NCBI GenBank assembly: GCA_963768565.1
Contig: CAVYIO010000036.1
Location: 3,722-67,721, forward strand
DNA length: 64,000 nucleotides
DNA from: JABDKH01 sp963768565
Lineage (GTDB): Bacteria; Bacteroidota; Rhodothermia; Rhodothermales; JABDKH01
Reading direction: 5' to 3'
The translations under genes were made by a program, and so were the position numbers. The notes under the pieces were generated by a model, which searched no databases, was not told where the DNA came from, and was given only the letters and a program-made list of their open reading frames with translations. Below, in pieces: positions 20,031 to 29,167 of the stretch; the stretch's first letter is position 1, and each line of letters opens with the position of its first letter.

Positions 20031-20068
20031 AATGGCCCGCCGCTCCTTGCGACGGGCCATTCCTTTTT
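20031..20068 (+). terminator. rho-independent terminator after the sigma/anti-sigma pair
   Basis: AATGGCCCG and CGGGCCATT form a 9-bp stem around a 13-base loop, followed by CC and a run of five T. It lies 37 bases after the anti-sigma stop codon and just before the convergent FG-GAP gene, for which it could also act on the other strand. Confidence 0.8.
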
Positions 20069-20111
20069 CAACGCGGGATTCGGAGACCGAACCCCGGCCG
20101 CCGTATTTCGG

Positions 20112-23105
20112 CTACTTGAGTAGAACCATGGTCCTTGCCATCTGCGTCTTGCCGTACTCGAGGGCGTAAACATACGTGCCACTCGCAACCTGCATTCCGT
20201 TGGCGTTTCGACCATTCCACGAGACGCCGTGACGACCGGCTTCCTTCATCTCACCGTCTACCAGCGTCCGGACCAGCTGACCCATCACATTGTACACGCG
20301 AACAGTCACGGTCGCAGCTGAAGGCAGCTCGAATTCAATGGAAGTCGTCGGGTTGAACGGGTTTGGATAGTTCTGATCCAGAACAAATCCGTCCGGCACC
20401 TCGGCAAAATCGTCGATCGCCGTTGGCACGCCCGTGTACTCAAGAACGATAATCATCGGCTGTCCGGCTGCCGATGCGAAGAGGTTGGTCAAGACCACCT
20501 CATTCTTTCCATCGCCGTCCAGATCATCCGAAATCCGCAGCGGATAGTACCGCTCCGTCTCGCCACCCGAGCTGTCGAGTAAAATTGACCACGAGTAGCT
20601 CGTCGAGTCTGCCCGACTCCCTACTCCGTCGTACTCAATCCACGACACCTTCTCACTCGTCCCGTGGCCCGCCACAATGTCCGTCAGACCGTCGCCATCC
20701 AGATCGCCGACATCACCCCCTCTGGACCGCGCCGTCGCGTCAAACGTCCCGACCGTCTGAATGTCCGCGACCGTGATCGTCGAGATATCTGCAATATCAT
20801 CGATGTAGTACAGCTTGCCGTCGGTCATCGGGAAGTATCCCTCCATCTTCCCGTCGTTGTCGTAGTCCTCAAAGAACATGTCATGCGAATTGAACGATCC
20901 CGGATCGTTCACCGGTATCACTCCGTTCAGATCCGCCTGCAACACATACGTGTCCGGACCGGTCGCTTCGAAAATCGACATGCTCCAGTTGTCCCACGTG
21001 TTGTACCAGATCTCGTTGTTGCCGTCCCCATCGAAGTCCACGACGTCCACATCATAGGTGCCGCCGCCGCCGAGCACATCGTTGCCCGCCTCAAACTCAA
21101 TGTTGAACGTCGCAAACGCATCCAGTTGAGCTGTCGCAAGCGACATCACAACCAACTCGCGGGCGCCGCTTGTTCGCGACTGGATGATCAACTCAATCGC
21201 TCCATCGTTGTCGACGTCGACCAGCTTAAATCCGGACGGCCGGAAATCAAGGCTCCCGTCGTTCCGAACCTGAAGCGATACGGTCGGTGTCGCCGGGAAC
21301 ACGCCTGCCTCAGCCTCAAAGATGAAAATGTCCTCCGGATCATCGTTGATCGTCGGGATACCGAAGTAGATCTCCCAGTTGCCGTCAGAGTCTATGTCAC
21401 CATAGGTCAGGGCCGCGAGCGAATTCGATCCTTCCGGATGCGAGTAGTGCCATACGTACTCGTATGTGTCATTCCCGTTGGCCTCGTACAGAAAGATGTC
21501 CAGAACACCAGGATCCGGGCCGCTCGGCGCCAGCGTCTCGTCCGTATTGAAGAGAATCTCCTTCTTTCCGTCGTTGTCCAGGTCCATCCCCGTCAGCACG
21601 CTGCGGGCTCCAAATGCGTTCGGCTCCAGCGCCAATCCGCGGGCAAAAAGCCCGGGCTCATCACGCGGATCCAGACTCCAGGCCCACTGGAAGCCATCAG
21701 CTACCGTGTACTCTGCGGGAGCACCATCGTACTCGAGCACAATGATCATGTCCTGTCCGGCTGCCGACGCGAAGAGGTTGGTCAAGACCACCTCATTCTT
21801 TCCATCGCCGTCCAGATCATCCGCGATCCGCAGCGGATAGTACCGCTCCGTCTCGCCACCCGAGCTGTCGAGCAATATCGACCACGAGTAGCTCGTCGAG
21901 TCCGCCCGACTCCCTACTCCGTCGTACTCAATCAACGACACTTTCTCGCTCGTCCCGTGGTTCGCCACGATGTCCGTGAGTCCATCACCATCCAGATCGC
22001 CGACATCACCCCCTCTGGACCGCGCCGTCGCGTCAAACGTCCCGACCGTCTGAATGTCCGCGACCGTGATCGTCGAGATATCTGCAATGTCATCGATGTA
22101 GTACAGCTTGCCGTCGGTCATCGGGAAGTATCCCTCCATCTTCCCGTCGTTGTCGTAGTCCTCAAAGAACATGTCGTGCGAATTGAACGACCCCGGATCG
22201 TTCACCGGTATCACTCCGTTCAGATCCGCCTGCAACACATACGTGTCCGGACCGGTCGCTTCGAAAATCGACATGCTCCAGTTGTCCCACGTGTTGTACC
22301 AGATCTCATTGTTGCCGTCCCCATCGAAGTCCACGACGTCCACATCATAGGTGCCGCCGCCGCCGAGCACATCGTTGCCCGCCTCAAACTCAATGTTGAA
22401 CGTCGCAAATGCATCCAGTTGAGCTGTCGCAAGCGACATCACAACCAGCTCTCGGGCACCGCTTGTTCGCGACTGGATGATCAACTCAATCGCTCCATCG
22501 TTGTCGACGTCGACCAGCTTAAATCCGGACGGCCGGAAATCAAGGCTCCCGTCGTTCCGAACCTGAAGCGATACGGTCGGTGTCGCCGGGAACACGCCTG
22601 CCTCAGCCTCAAAGATGAAAATGTCCTCCGGATCATCGTTGATCGTTGGGATACCGAAGTAGATCTCCCAGTTGCCGTCAGAGTCTATGTCGCCATAGGC
22701 CAGGGCCGCGAGCGAATTCGATCCTTCCGGATGCGAATAATGCCATACGTACTCGTACGTGTCATTCCCGTTGGCCTCGTACAGAAATATGTCCAGAACA
22801 CCAGGATCCGGGCCGCTCGGCGCGAGCGTCTCGTCCGTATTGAAGAGAATCTCCTTCTTTCCATCGTTGTCCAGGTCCATTCCCACCAGCACGCTGCGGG
22901 CTCCAAAAGCGTTCGGCTCCAGCGCCAATCCGCGGGCAAAAAGCCCGGGCTCATCACGCGGATCCAGACTCCAGGCCAGCTTGTAGTCGTCCGCAACGGT
23001 GTATTCGGTCTGTGCTTGCGCCTGCTGCGGCATAAACGTCTCAGCTGTCGCAAACAGCATCAACAGAAAAAGGGTGCTCGTGAGCAGCGATATCAGTTTG
23101 TTCAT
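20112..23105 (-). CDS. secreted FG-GAP/VCBS-repeat protein with T9SS sorting domain, internally duplicated
   Basis: About 997 residues from MNKLISLLTSTLFLLMLFA, a signal peptide. The body consists of two nearly identical modules of 431 residues. Each has several FG-GAP/VCBS Asp-rich beta-propeller motifs (MDLDNDGKKEILFNTDET, YGDIDSDGNWEIYFG, VDVDNDGAIELIIQ, VDFDGDGNNEIWYNTW, DLDGDGLTDIV, DDLDGDGKNEVVLTN), which usually bind calcium. The last 90 residues are a type A T9SS sorting domain (LDQNYPNPFNPTTSIEFELP, then WNGRNANGMQVASGTYVYAL) that directs export and cell-surface attachment or release. The function of the propellers is unknown. ATG 23105 is chosen because it begins the signal peptide; the frame is open to 23222. 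A terminator precedes the convergent sigma-factor genes. Confidence 0.87.
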   Translation of the reverse strand: MNKLISLLTSTLFLLMLFATAETFMPQQAQAQTEYTVADDYKLAWSLDPRDEPGLFARGLALEPNAFGARSVLVGMDLDNDGKKEILFNTDETLAPSGPDPGVLDIFLYEANGNDTYEYVWHYSHPEGSNSLAALAYGDIDSDGNWEIYFGIPTINDDPEDIFIFEAEAGVFPATPTVSLQVRNDGSLDFRPSGFKLVDVDNDGAIELIIQSRTSGARELVVMSLATAQLDAFATFNIEFEAGNDVLGGGGTYDVDVVDFDGDGNNEIWYNTWDNWSMSIFEATGPDTYVLQADLNGVIPVNDPGSFNSHDMFFEDYDNDGKMEGYFPMTDGKLYYIDDIADISTITVADIQTVGTFDATARSRGGDVGDLDGDGLTDIVANHGTSEKVSLIEYDGVGSRADSTSYSWSILLDSSGGETERYYPLRIADDLDGDGKNEVVLTNLFASAAGQDMIIVLEYDGAPAEYTVADGFQWAWSLDPRDEPGLFARGLALEPNAFGARSVLTGMDLDNDGKKEILFNTDETLAPSGPDPGVLDIFLYEANGNDTYEYVWHYSHPEGSNSLAALTYGDIDSDGNWEIYFGIPTINDDPEDIFIFEAEAGVFPATPTVSLQVRNDGSLDFRPSGFKLVDVDNDGAIELIIQSRTSGARELVVMSLATAQLDAFATFNIEFEAGNDVLGGGGTYDVDVVDFDGDGNNEIWYNTWDNWSMSIFEATGPDTYVLQADLNGVIPVNDPGSFNSHDMFFEDYDNDGKMEGYFPMTDGKLYYIDDIADISTITVADIQTVGTFDATARSRGGDVGDLDGDGLTDIVAGHGTSEKVSWIEYDGVGSRADSTSYSWSILLDSSGGETERYYPLRISDDLDGDGKNEVVLTNLFASAAGQPMIIVLEYTGVPTAIDDFAEVPDGFVLDQNYPNPFNPTTSIEFELPSAATVTVRVYNVMGQLVRTLVDGEMKEAGRHGVSWNGRNANGMQVASGTYVYALEYGKTQMARTMVLLK
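20421..23006 (-). repeat. tandem duplication, two units of 1,293 bp, inside the FG-GAP gene
   Basis: The unit 21,714-23,006 is repeated at 20,421-21,713 with a period of 1,293 bases (431 codons). Within the units I see only scattered single-base differences, mainly silent, plus a divergent stretch of about 10-15 residues at each unit end. Position 20,927 of one unit corresponds to 22,220 of the other. Both copies remain in frame with the signal peptide and sorting domain. Confidence 0.9.
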
Positions 23106-23379
23106 CAGTCGCCTCCGACTAAACATGAGAGAAGGATCAAAATCGAGATGGGCGTCCCGAAATCCCGTCGCGTTGAGGTCTCGGGAATTACTGTAGTTAG
23201 AAATTTTCGGGCGTGAACGCAAGTCGATGCCCTCTGTGACGTTGATTTGATGGACGAAGGCTGTCAGATCGTGGGTAACTGGCCCGGACGCCGCGATCGA
23301 TGCTCTGAAGGATAGTCACCCATTCTCGACGGTCCGGCTTATCTTCCCGATATCTGAATTAGACATTCCATACGTCGAT

Positions 23380-24157
23380 TTGACGGATTCCACGCCACCA
23401 ACGTCTACCGGCCCGGCCACGCGCGACCCTCGCTGGCCGGTGCTCGTCGTCGTGCCTACCTACAACGAGGCAGCGAATATCGAAGCCGTCGTAGACCGGG
23501 TTTTCGAGGCGGGGGACGATATGGCCATTCTCGTGGTCGATGATTCGTCGCCCGACGGTACGGGCAAAGCTGTGGAGGAGCTCGCGACGAGGCACGAGGG
23601 ACGGGTTCAGCTTCTCGTTCGAGGTGGCAAAAAAGGACTCGGGACGGCGTACATAGCCGGGTTTACGATACGCTCTGGAACGCGGTTTTGAATACGTGTG
23701 CGAAATGGACGCCGACCGCTCGCATGACCCGCACGACCTGCCCCGCCTCATAGCTCCGGTTCGCGCCGGTGAGGCCGACCTCGTGATCGGTTCGCGCTAT
23801 ATCGATGGCGTCCGCGTCATGAACTGGCCCCTGCCTCGGCTCGTGCTTTCGTACGGAGCCGGTATCTACACGCGCCTCGTCACTCGCATTCCGATTATGG
23901 ATGTCACATCGGGTTACAAGTGCTTCCATCGGCGAGTGCTCGAGGCGATCGACCTGGACCGGGTTAAATCGAACGGCTATTCGTTCCAGATCGAAATGAA
24001 CTACAAGGCGTGGCGAATGGGCTTCCGGCTGAAGGAGGTTCCGATCGTTTTCACCGAACGAACGGAAGGCCAGTCGAAGATGAACAGACAGATCGTCAGA
24101 GAAGCGACACTCAAGGTGTGGGAATTAAGACTGCGGTCTCTCTTTCGGCGGCTCTGA
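23380..24157 (+). CDS. DPM1-type family 2 glycosyltransferase, one apparent frameshift
   Basis: A GT2-family polyprenol monophosphomannose synthase-like enzyme: it probably moves a sugar from a nucleotide donor to a lipid phosphate. The first frame has VVVPTYNEAANIEAVVDRVF and ILVVDDSSPDGTGKAVEEL, then LLVRGGKKGLGTAYIAGF. The second frame, reached by skipping one extra base at about 23,668, has YALERGFEYVCEMDADRSHDP with the metal-binding DAD, then VIGSRYIDGV, VTSGYKCFHR and FTERTEGQSKMN. No C-terminal membrane segments follow, as in the short DPM1 form. The start is TTG 23380, since no ATG precedes the core. Confidence 0.85.
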
Positions 24158-24270
24158 TACCCCAAATCTTCGTGAAATGAGCTTTTGGCGCCCCTCCCCG
24201 CTTGAGCCATGACTGCGGACTGATCTACCTTCCTAGTTCTCCCAACTCCACGACCCTGAGATCTCTACCG

Positions 24271-25515
24271 ATGCCCGAATACACGCACCTCACGCCGCCG
24301 ACCGAAGGACACGTCATCAAGAAGGACGGCTCCGGCCTGCACGTCCCCACCGACCCGATCATCCCATTCATTGAAGGTGACGGGACCGGACCTGATATCT
24401 GGAGGGCATCGCGGCGTGTCCTGGACGCCGCCGTCACCGAGGCGTACGGCCGAGAGCGAAAGATCGTCTGGTTCGAGGTGCTCGCTGGCGAGAAGGCGTT
24501 CGACGAAACGGGTGAGTGGCTTCCGAACGACACCCTCGAAGCCATTCGGCATCACCTGGTCGCAATCAAGGGACCGCTCACCACTCCTGTTGGAGGCGGA
24601 ATCCGATCGCTCAACGTAGCGCTACGACAGATACTCGATCTGTTCGCGTGCGTCCGGCCGATACAGTATTTCACCGGTGTCCCGTCTCCGGTGAAGAATC
24701 CGGAGTTGGTGGACATGATCATCTTCCGGGAGAACTCGGAAGACATCTACGCGGGCATCGAGTATCGAAGCGGCACGGAGCAGAACGCGAAGCTGATGCG
24801 ATTCCTGCAGGAGGAACTCGGCGTCACGTCGATCCGCTTCCCGGATTCGAGCGGACTCGGAATCAAGCCGATTTCTCGCGAGGGAACTCGCCGCCTCGTG
24901 CGAGCCGCCATCAAGCACGCGCTCGAGTCAAAGGCCAAGTACATCACCCTCGTCCACAAGGGAAACATCATGAAATTCACCGAGGGTGCTTTTCGTGACT
25001 GGGGATATGAGCTCGCGCAAGAGGAGTTCGGCGCGGTCGAATACGAGGGTGGGCCGTGGTGCAAATTCCCGAGCGGCCTCATCATGAACGATGTGATCGC
25101 AGACGCTTTTCTGCAGCAGATACTGACGCGTGCCGGACAGTACGATGTGATCGCGACCATGAACCTGAACGGAGACTACATTTCCGATGCCCTCGCGGCA
25201 CAGGTAGGCGGAATCGGAATCGCCCCGGGCGCAAATATCAACTATGAGACGGGGCTCGCCATCTTCGAGGCGACGCACGGAACTGCGCCGAAGTATGCGG
25301 ATCAGGACAAGGTGAATCCCGGCTCGGTCATTCTCTCTGGCGAGATGATGTTCCGGTACATGGGGTGGAACGAGGCGGCTGACGCCATCGTTGCCGCGCT
25401 AAAGAAAACGATCTCTCAGAAGAAGGTCACCTACGACTTCCACCGCCTGATGGATGGCGCGACCTTGCTGAAGACCAGCGAATTCGCGACGGCGATGATC
25501 AAGAATATGGGCTAG
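24271..25515 (+). CDS. icd: NADP-dependent isocitrate dehydrogenase
   Basis: 414 residues from ATG 24271 (MPEYTHLTPPTEG). It converts isocitrate to 2-oxoglutarate in the TCA cycle. The match to E. coli Icd is close: the substrate serine in GGIRSLNVALRQ, VIFRENSEDIYAGIEYR, TLVHKGNIMKFTEGAF, IADAFLQQILTR, NLNGDYISDALAAQVGGIGI and HGTAPKYADQDKVNPGS. The Lys-Tyr pair in HGTAPKY indicates NADP rather than NAD use. The frame is open 23 codons upstream. It is convergent with the queuosine mannosyltransferase gene, the two ends overlapping by 4 bases. Confidence 0.96.
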   Translation: MPEYTHLTPPTEGHVIKKDGSGLHVPTDPIIPFIEGDGTGPDIWRASRRVLDAAVTEAYGRERKIVWFEVLAGEKAFDETGEWLPNDTLEAIRHHLVAIKGPLTTPVGGGIRSLNVALRQILDLFACVRPIQYFTGVPSPVKNPELVDMIIFRENSEDIYAGIEYRSGTEQNAKLMRFLQEELGVTSIRFPDSSGLGIKPISREGTRRLVRAAIKHALESKAKYITLVHKGNIMKFTEGAFRDWGYELAQEEFGAVEYEGGPWCKFPSGLIMNDVIADAFLQQILTRAGQYDVIATMNLNGDYISDALAAQVGGIGIAPGANINYETGLAIFEATHGTAPKYADQDKVNPGSVILSGEMMFRYMGWNEAADAIVAALKKTISQKKVTYDFHRLMDGATLLKTSEFATAMIKNMG

Positions 25516-26686
25516 ACGTCCCGCGCCCTGGCGTTGCCAGCCGGCGCGCCGGCCACACGGTCCAGCATCGCGTCAAATTCGGGCGCACGGGTCTTCCAGT
25601 CGAAGCGCGCAACCAGGCTCCGCAGCCTGCTGCGCGACAGCATTTCCGTCTTGCCGCTCAGCAGCGACGCGAGCGCCTGATAGAGTTGCTCTTCCGTCTC
25701 GTAGAGTATCGGGGCCTCGCCGACAGGAGGCCGTTCCGGGCTACCCACGATCTCGGGATAGCTCAAGCGATTCGGCACGAGAGGATGGCACCCGGAGTGG
25801 ATCGCCTCAACCGTCGAGATCCCGAAAAACTCGTGGTCGGCGGTCGATACAACAACGTCCGCCCGATCCAGCCAGGTACAGTACTCGTCGAATGTGGGTG
25901 CAAATCCGTACTGCAGGATCCGGCTCCCGTATCGATCCCGCGCCTCGTCGAAAACCGTCGGTCGATTCTCGAAGTGCTCCCCGATCAGGATAAGATCGAA
26001 CGTCAGCCCGGCATCATCGAGCCTGTTCAGCACCCTGAAAAAGGACTCCGGGTTCTTGTCATACTCCCACCGGTGATTCCAGAGAATCGTGGGGGTCGAA
26101 TCGGATGCCCGCGTGGCAGTCCTCGGAGTCAGCCTTGCGTCGATGGCGGCAGCGTCTATGCCGAGATGCAGCACGGACGATTTCGATAAGATCCGCGCGG
26201 TCGGATCGCCGTGTGTGTGATCCGGAAAACGCTTGAGCAATTCCGGGAGGGCCCCGAGGAATTCGGACCGGTGGAATTCCGAATTGAACACCACTTCATC
26301 GGCGGTCAGACACGACAGATAATTGATGAACGCGTACGTGTAATCGGGAGGCCCACTGTCAGGCAGGACGTACGTGAGCTGATTCTCGTGCATGTAGAGC
26401 ACAATCGGAAGTCGCGGAAGTGCGTCGCGAGTCAACGCCACATACGCCGGCACGTTGACCATACTGCTCGCGAACAACAGGTCCGGCAGATATCCGCCCG
26501 ATACCGCGTCGAGTGTCGCCGGGCGAGCGAGACGGCGGCTCCTTGCATTCGCCACTTCCAGAACCGATCCGGCAGCGTGACCAGGCGGAAGTTGTGGACG
26601 CTGTGGGATGACAGACCCAGGAGAGCGCTCCTATGGGAGCCACCGAACCATGGCTCGAGCGCAAGGACGTTCAGTACGCGGGACAA
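25512..26686 (-). CDS. tRNA-queuosine alpha-mannosyltransferase homologue (DUF3524, GTDC1-like), frameshifted
   Basis: The N-terminal frame (TTG 26686) begins LNVLALEPWFGGSHRSALLG with LTLPDRFWKWRMQGAAVSLAR-type text, diagnostic of the DUF3524 family. The rest, in another frame, has LPDLLFASSMVNVPAYVALT, LYMHENQLTYV, FNSEFHRSEFLGALPELL, NHRWEYDKNPESFFRVL and the GT4-like HEFFGISTVEAIHSG. One base appears to be missing near 26,520. In vertebrates the homologue (QTMAN) adds mannose to queuosine in tRNA-Asp; the bacterial role is inferred. queE in this window supports queuosine synthesis in this organism. It lies 3 bases after a small conserved gene on the same strand. Confidence 0.8.
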
Positions 26687-26689
26687 CGA

Positions 26690-26929
26690 TCAGCCCCGGA
26701 TCCCCTGCTTTTTCCGGAATTCCTGCTCTTCCTCTTCCGTGGCGGGTCGGACGATCGAGACGGACCTTACCTGAAGGTGCTCGCGCAAGACGGGATCTCG
26801 TACCTCGTCGGCCGTCAGAAGCATCTCCTCGCCAGGGTCGACCACAATTTTGCGCGACTTCATTTTGATCTCGACGGAACTCAAGTGGGTGTTCTTGATG
26901 ATCATTCCCCGTCTTTTTCTCGTAACCAT
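26690..26929 (-). CDS. small basic-acidic protein of unknown function, in an operon with the queuosine mannosyltransferase homologue
   Basis: 79 residues from ATG 26929 (MVTRKRRGMIIKNTHLSSVE). Short strands are followed by a charged C-terminal helix (RPATEEEEQEFRKKQGIRG). No cysteines, membrane segments or known motifs are visible. Its stop codon lies 3 bases before the probable start of the DUF3524 gene, so the two are likely co-transcribed. The frame is open to 26962, but ATG 26929 gives the better basic N-terminus. The family was not recognised; it may be an RNA-binding or phage-related remnant, which is speculative. Confidence 0.5.
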   Translation of the reverse strand: MVTRKRRGMIIKNTHLSSVEIKMKSRKIVVDPGEEMLLTADEVRDPVLREHLQVRSVSIVRPATEEEEQEFRKKQGIRG

Positions 26930-27074
26930 CGGATCAGCTCTCGTTGCCGGAATTCGACTCAATTACAGCATAATACGAAAGATTGCGAGCGGTCCGCGCT
27001 GCATGGTCGGCAAGAAGTCTTGAAGATGACAGTGTAATTGACCCGGCAGCTGCCGTTTCGCATCATGGCGGTCT

Positions 27075-27761
27075 ATGCGAAACACGCTGGTACACGCCCG
27101 CCGAGGACTGATAAGTCTGCTGTTTCCCTCAGTCTGCGAGCACTGCGGTGCACGATCCGGGGATGCGGCGCCCCTCTGCTGGAGGTGCCTGCGCAGCCTG
27201 GAACGCGTTCAGCCGGTCGATACGCTGGCGCTACTGGAACCCTTCCCCCGCGATGCGGCGGGAATTCAGGTACAGTGCCTGTGGTATTTCGACAAGGACG
27301 GCCCGCTCCGGGACGTCATACATGCGCTGAAGTATCAGAATCGGCCCTGGTACGGAAGATATCTTGGCGACGCGTTGGCGGCAGCGCTGGACCTCGACAG
27401 CCTGGCCTGTGTGGTCACCCCCCTTCCGCTGCATCCAATCAAACGCCTCGATCGGGGCTACAATCAGGCCGCCTGGATCGCCGCGGCCGTATCACAACGG
27501 CTTTCGCTACCCATGGATGAAACCCTGGTAGTGAGGACGAGGCCGACGCACACACAGACGACACTGAATCGTGACGATCGGTGGCAGAATGTGCAAGATG
27601 CCTTCCAGGCGACGTCGGCGCCCGGTCCAGGTCATTCCCATGCCGTACTGGTGGACGACGTCGTCACGACCGGGGCCACCGCCCTTTCGGCAGCTGTCGC
27701 TCTACGTTCGGTCGGTTTTGAGCGCGTCACTATTGCGGCGGCGGGCCTGGCGCGCGATTGA
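27075..27761 (+). CDS. comF: ComF family phosphoribosyltransferase-like protein
   Basis: 228 residues. A zinc-ribbon start (LFPSVCEHCGARSGDAAPLCWRC) is followed by a type I phosphoribosyltransferase fold with the PRPP-binding motif AVLVDDVVTTGATALSAAVA and PLPLHPIKRLDRGYNQAAWIA. ComF acts in DNA uptake for natural transformation in Firmicutes and is widely conserved in non-competent bacteria with an unclear role. The 3' end overlaps the convergent ABC ATPase gene by 60 bases. A second, different comF occurs in the gammaproteobacterial part of the window. Confidence 0.88.
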   Translation: MRNTLVHARRGLISLLFPSVCEHCGARSGDAAPLCWRCLRSLERVQPVDTLALLEPFPRDAAGIQVQCLWYFDKDGPLRDVIHALKYQNRPWYGRYLGDALAAALDLDSLACVVTPLPLHPIKRLDRGYNQAAWIAAAVSQRLSLPMDETLVVRTRPTHTQTTLNRDDRWQNVQDAFQATSAPGPGHSHAVLVDDVVTTGATALSAAVALRSVGFERVTIAAAGLARD

Positions 27762-28376
27762 CGCGACAAACTCAGCTACGTTCACCTGCCGGTCACAGAC
27801 AGCGGCCTCGTCATCGATATTCGTGGCGACAAGTACGATCCGCCCCCTCTCCCGGTGGGCCTCGATCAGTTCCGTGACGACCCTCCGACCCGCAGCGTCC
27901 AGGTTGGAGCTGGGCTCGTCGAACATCAGCACCGCGGGATCATGAATAACCGCCATCGCGAGTTTGAGCCGCTGCTTCATACCACTCGAGTACGTGCCGA
28001 CCTCCTGATTCGCTGCTGCCTCGAGTCCGACCTCCCTCAGCGTGCGTTCAATCGTGGCCTTTCCGTCGCCGAGCTGTCGGAGTCGCACCAGGAACGCCAG
28101 GTTCTCCGCGGCGGTGAACGAGTCGTACACGTTGACGTAGGGCGCGACAAAGCCAACGTGCCTGGTTAGATCAGCCGCGCTTTCGGACCCGTTCCAACTC
28201 GCCTCGATCTGCCCTTCGGTGGGCGTCAAAAGTCCAGCCAGAATCCGGAGCAACGTCGATTTTCCGGATCCGTTCGGACCGGTGATCGCGACGACTTCTC
28301 CGGCCGCGAATTCGACGTGTACATGTCGGAAGATGAAACGGCGACCAAATCGTTTGCCGATATCGACTGCCGTCAA
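27702..28376 (-). CDS. ABC transporter ATP-binding protein, CcmA-like
   Basis: A stand-alone ABC ATPase of about 224 residues. Walker A is GPNGSGKSTLLRILAGLLTP, the Q-loop lies near VGFVAPYVNVY, the signature is YSSGMKQRLKLAMAV, and Walker B is VLMFDEPSSNLD. The H-loop position reads IVLVATNIDDEA, with Asn where His is usual; CcmA-like ATPases of the Bacteroidota branch share this. It is therefore probably a haem-exporter-type ATPase, but no ccmB or ccmC is adjacent. The frame is open to 28,538; TTG 28376 (LTAVDIGKRFGRRF) gives the family-like N-terminus. It diverges from sodC. Confidence 0.72.
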   Translation of the reverse strand: MTAVDIGKRFGRRFIFRHVHVEFAAGEVVAITGPNGSGKSTLLRILAGLLTPTEGQIEASWNGSESAADLTRHVGFVAPYVNVYDSFTAAENLAFLVRLRQLGDGKATIERTLREVGLEAAANQEVGTYSSGMKQRLKLAMAVIHDPAVLMFDEPSSNLDAAGRRVVTELIEAHRERGRIVLVATNIDDEAAVCDRQVNVAEFVASIARQARRRNSDALKTDRT

Positions 28377-28566
28377 GCGATTCAGAAGCAAGGCCAACGG
28401 TCCCTCCGGTGATGAGTAGTAACTGGCGCAACCAGTACATTTGTCGGACGCAATGTACAGCGTGTGGCCGTCGGCTCTGATCATTACCTTGTGAAAAGGG
28501 GTCCATTTCCCCACACCTCTTCTGACATCCAGCACCATGAAGGCATCCCGGCCCGGTTATCATTCC

Positions 28567-29130
28567 ATGAAATCAACTCTCCTCCTGTCGCTTCTACTGA
28601 TGATCGCCGGCGTGGCCTGTCAGAGCGGTGACAAAGAACAGACCCAACCCACTACCAACTCCGAGGTCGATGCTATTTATGTTGCGTCGCTGAGCCCGGC
28701 CAACCAGAGCGGGGTCTCCGGAACGGTTAAATTCTCATCCGAATCTGACGGGACGGTTCTCGTCTCAGCAGTTGTTTCGGGGCTGGAATCTGGCGGTCGG
28801 TTTGGCTTTCACGTCCACGAGTTTGGAGACTGCAGTGCGCCCGATGCGAGTTCGGCGGGCGGTCACTACAATCCGCTGGGCTCTCCACACGGGGCGCCCG
28901 GCAACCCTGCCAGTGAGCGACATGCCGGGGATCTGGGCAATCTGGAAGAACTGGCGGAAGGCGTCGCTGAGTTCGAGTCAGTTGACTCCGTGCTTCGACT
29001 TACCGGGGAGCAGTCAATCGAGGGCAAGGCGGTGATCGTACACTCTGGCGCCGATGACTTTGTAACGCAGCCAACCGGTAATGCAGGCAAGAGACTCGCC
29101 TGCGGCGTAATTGCGCGGAAGGTTCAGTGA
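28567..29130 (+). CDS. sodC: Cu/Zn superoxide dismutase, lipoprotein
   Basis: 187 residues. A lipoprotein signal (MKSTLLLSLLLMIAGVAC) places the enzyme in the cell envelope. The copper/zinc ligands are clear: FHVHEFGDCS, GGHYNPLGSPHG, RHAGDLGN and VIVHSGADDF, with the disulphide cysteine in RLACGVIA. SodC converts superoxide to oxygen and peroxide outside the cytoplasm. ATG 28567 is chosen because it begins the lipoprotein signal; the frame is open 10 codons further. Confidence 0.93.
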   Translation: MKSTLLLSLLLMIAGVACQSGDKEQTQPTTNSEVDAIYVASLSPANQSGVSGTVKFSSESDGTVLVSAVVSGLESGGRFGFHVHEFGDCSAPDASSAGGHYNPLGSPHGAPGNPASERHAGDLGNLEELAEGVAEFESVDSVLRLTGEQSIEGKAVIVHSGADDFVTQPTGNAGKRLACGVIARKVQ

Positions 29131-29167
29131 CGTGCTCGGGCGATCTGACGAGCGTCGGACGCCCGGT

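Noticed and set aside
20664..23216. An 850-codon open frame on the plus strand, opposite the FG-GAP gene.
   Set aside because: It is wholly antisense to a gene with a signal peptide, known repeats and a sorting domain, and its residues (rich in Arg, His and Val) reflect the complement of Asp-rich codons. It exists because of the repetitive, codon-biased template.
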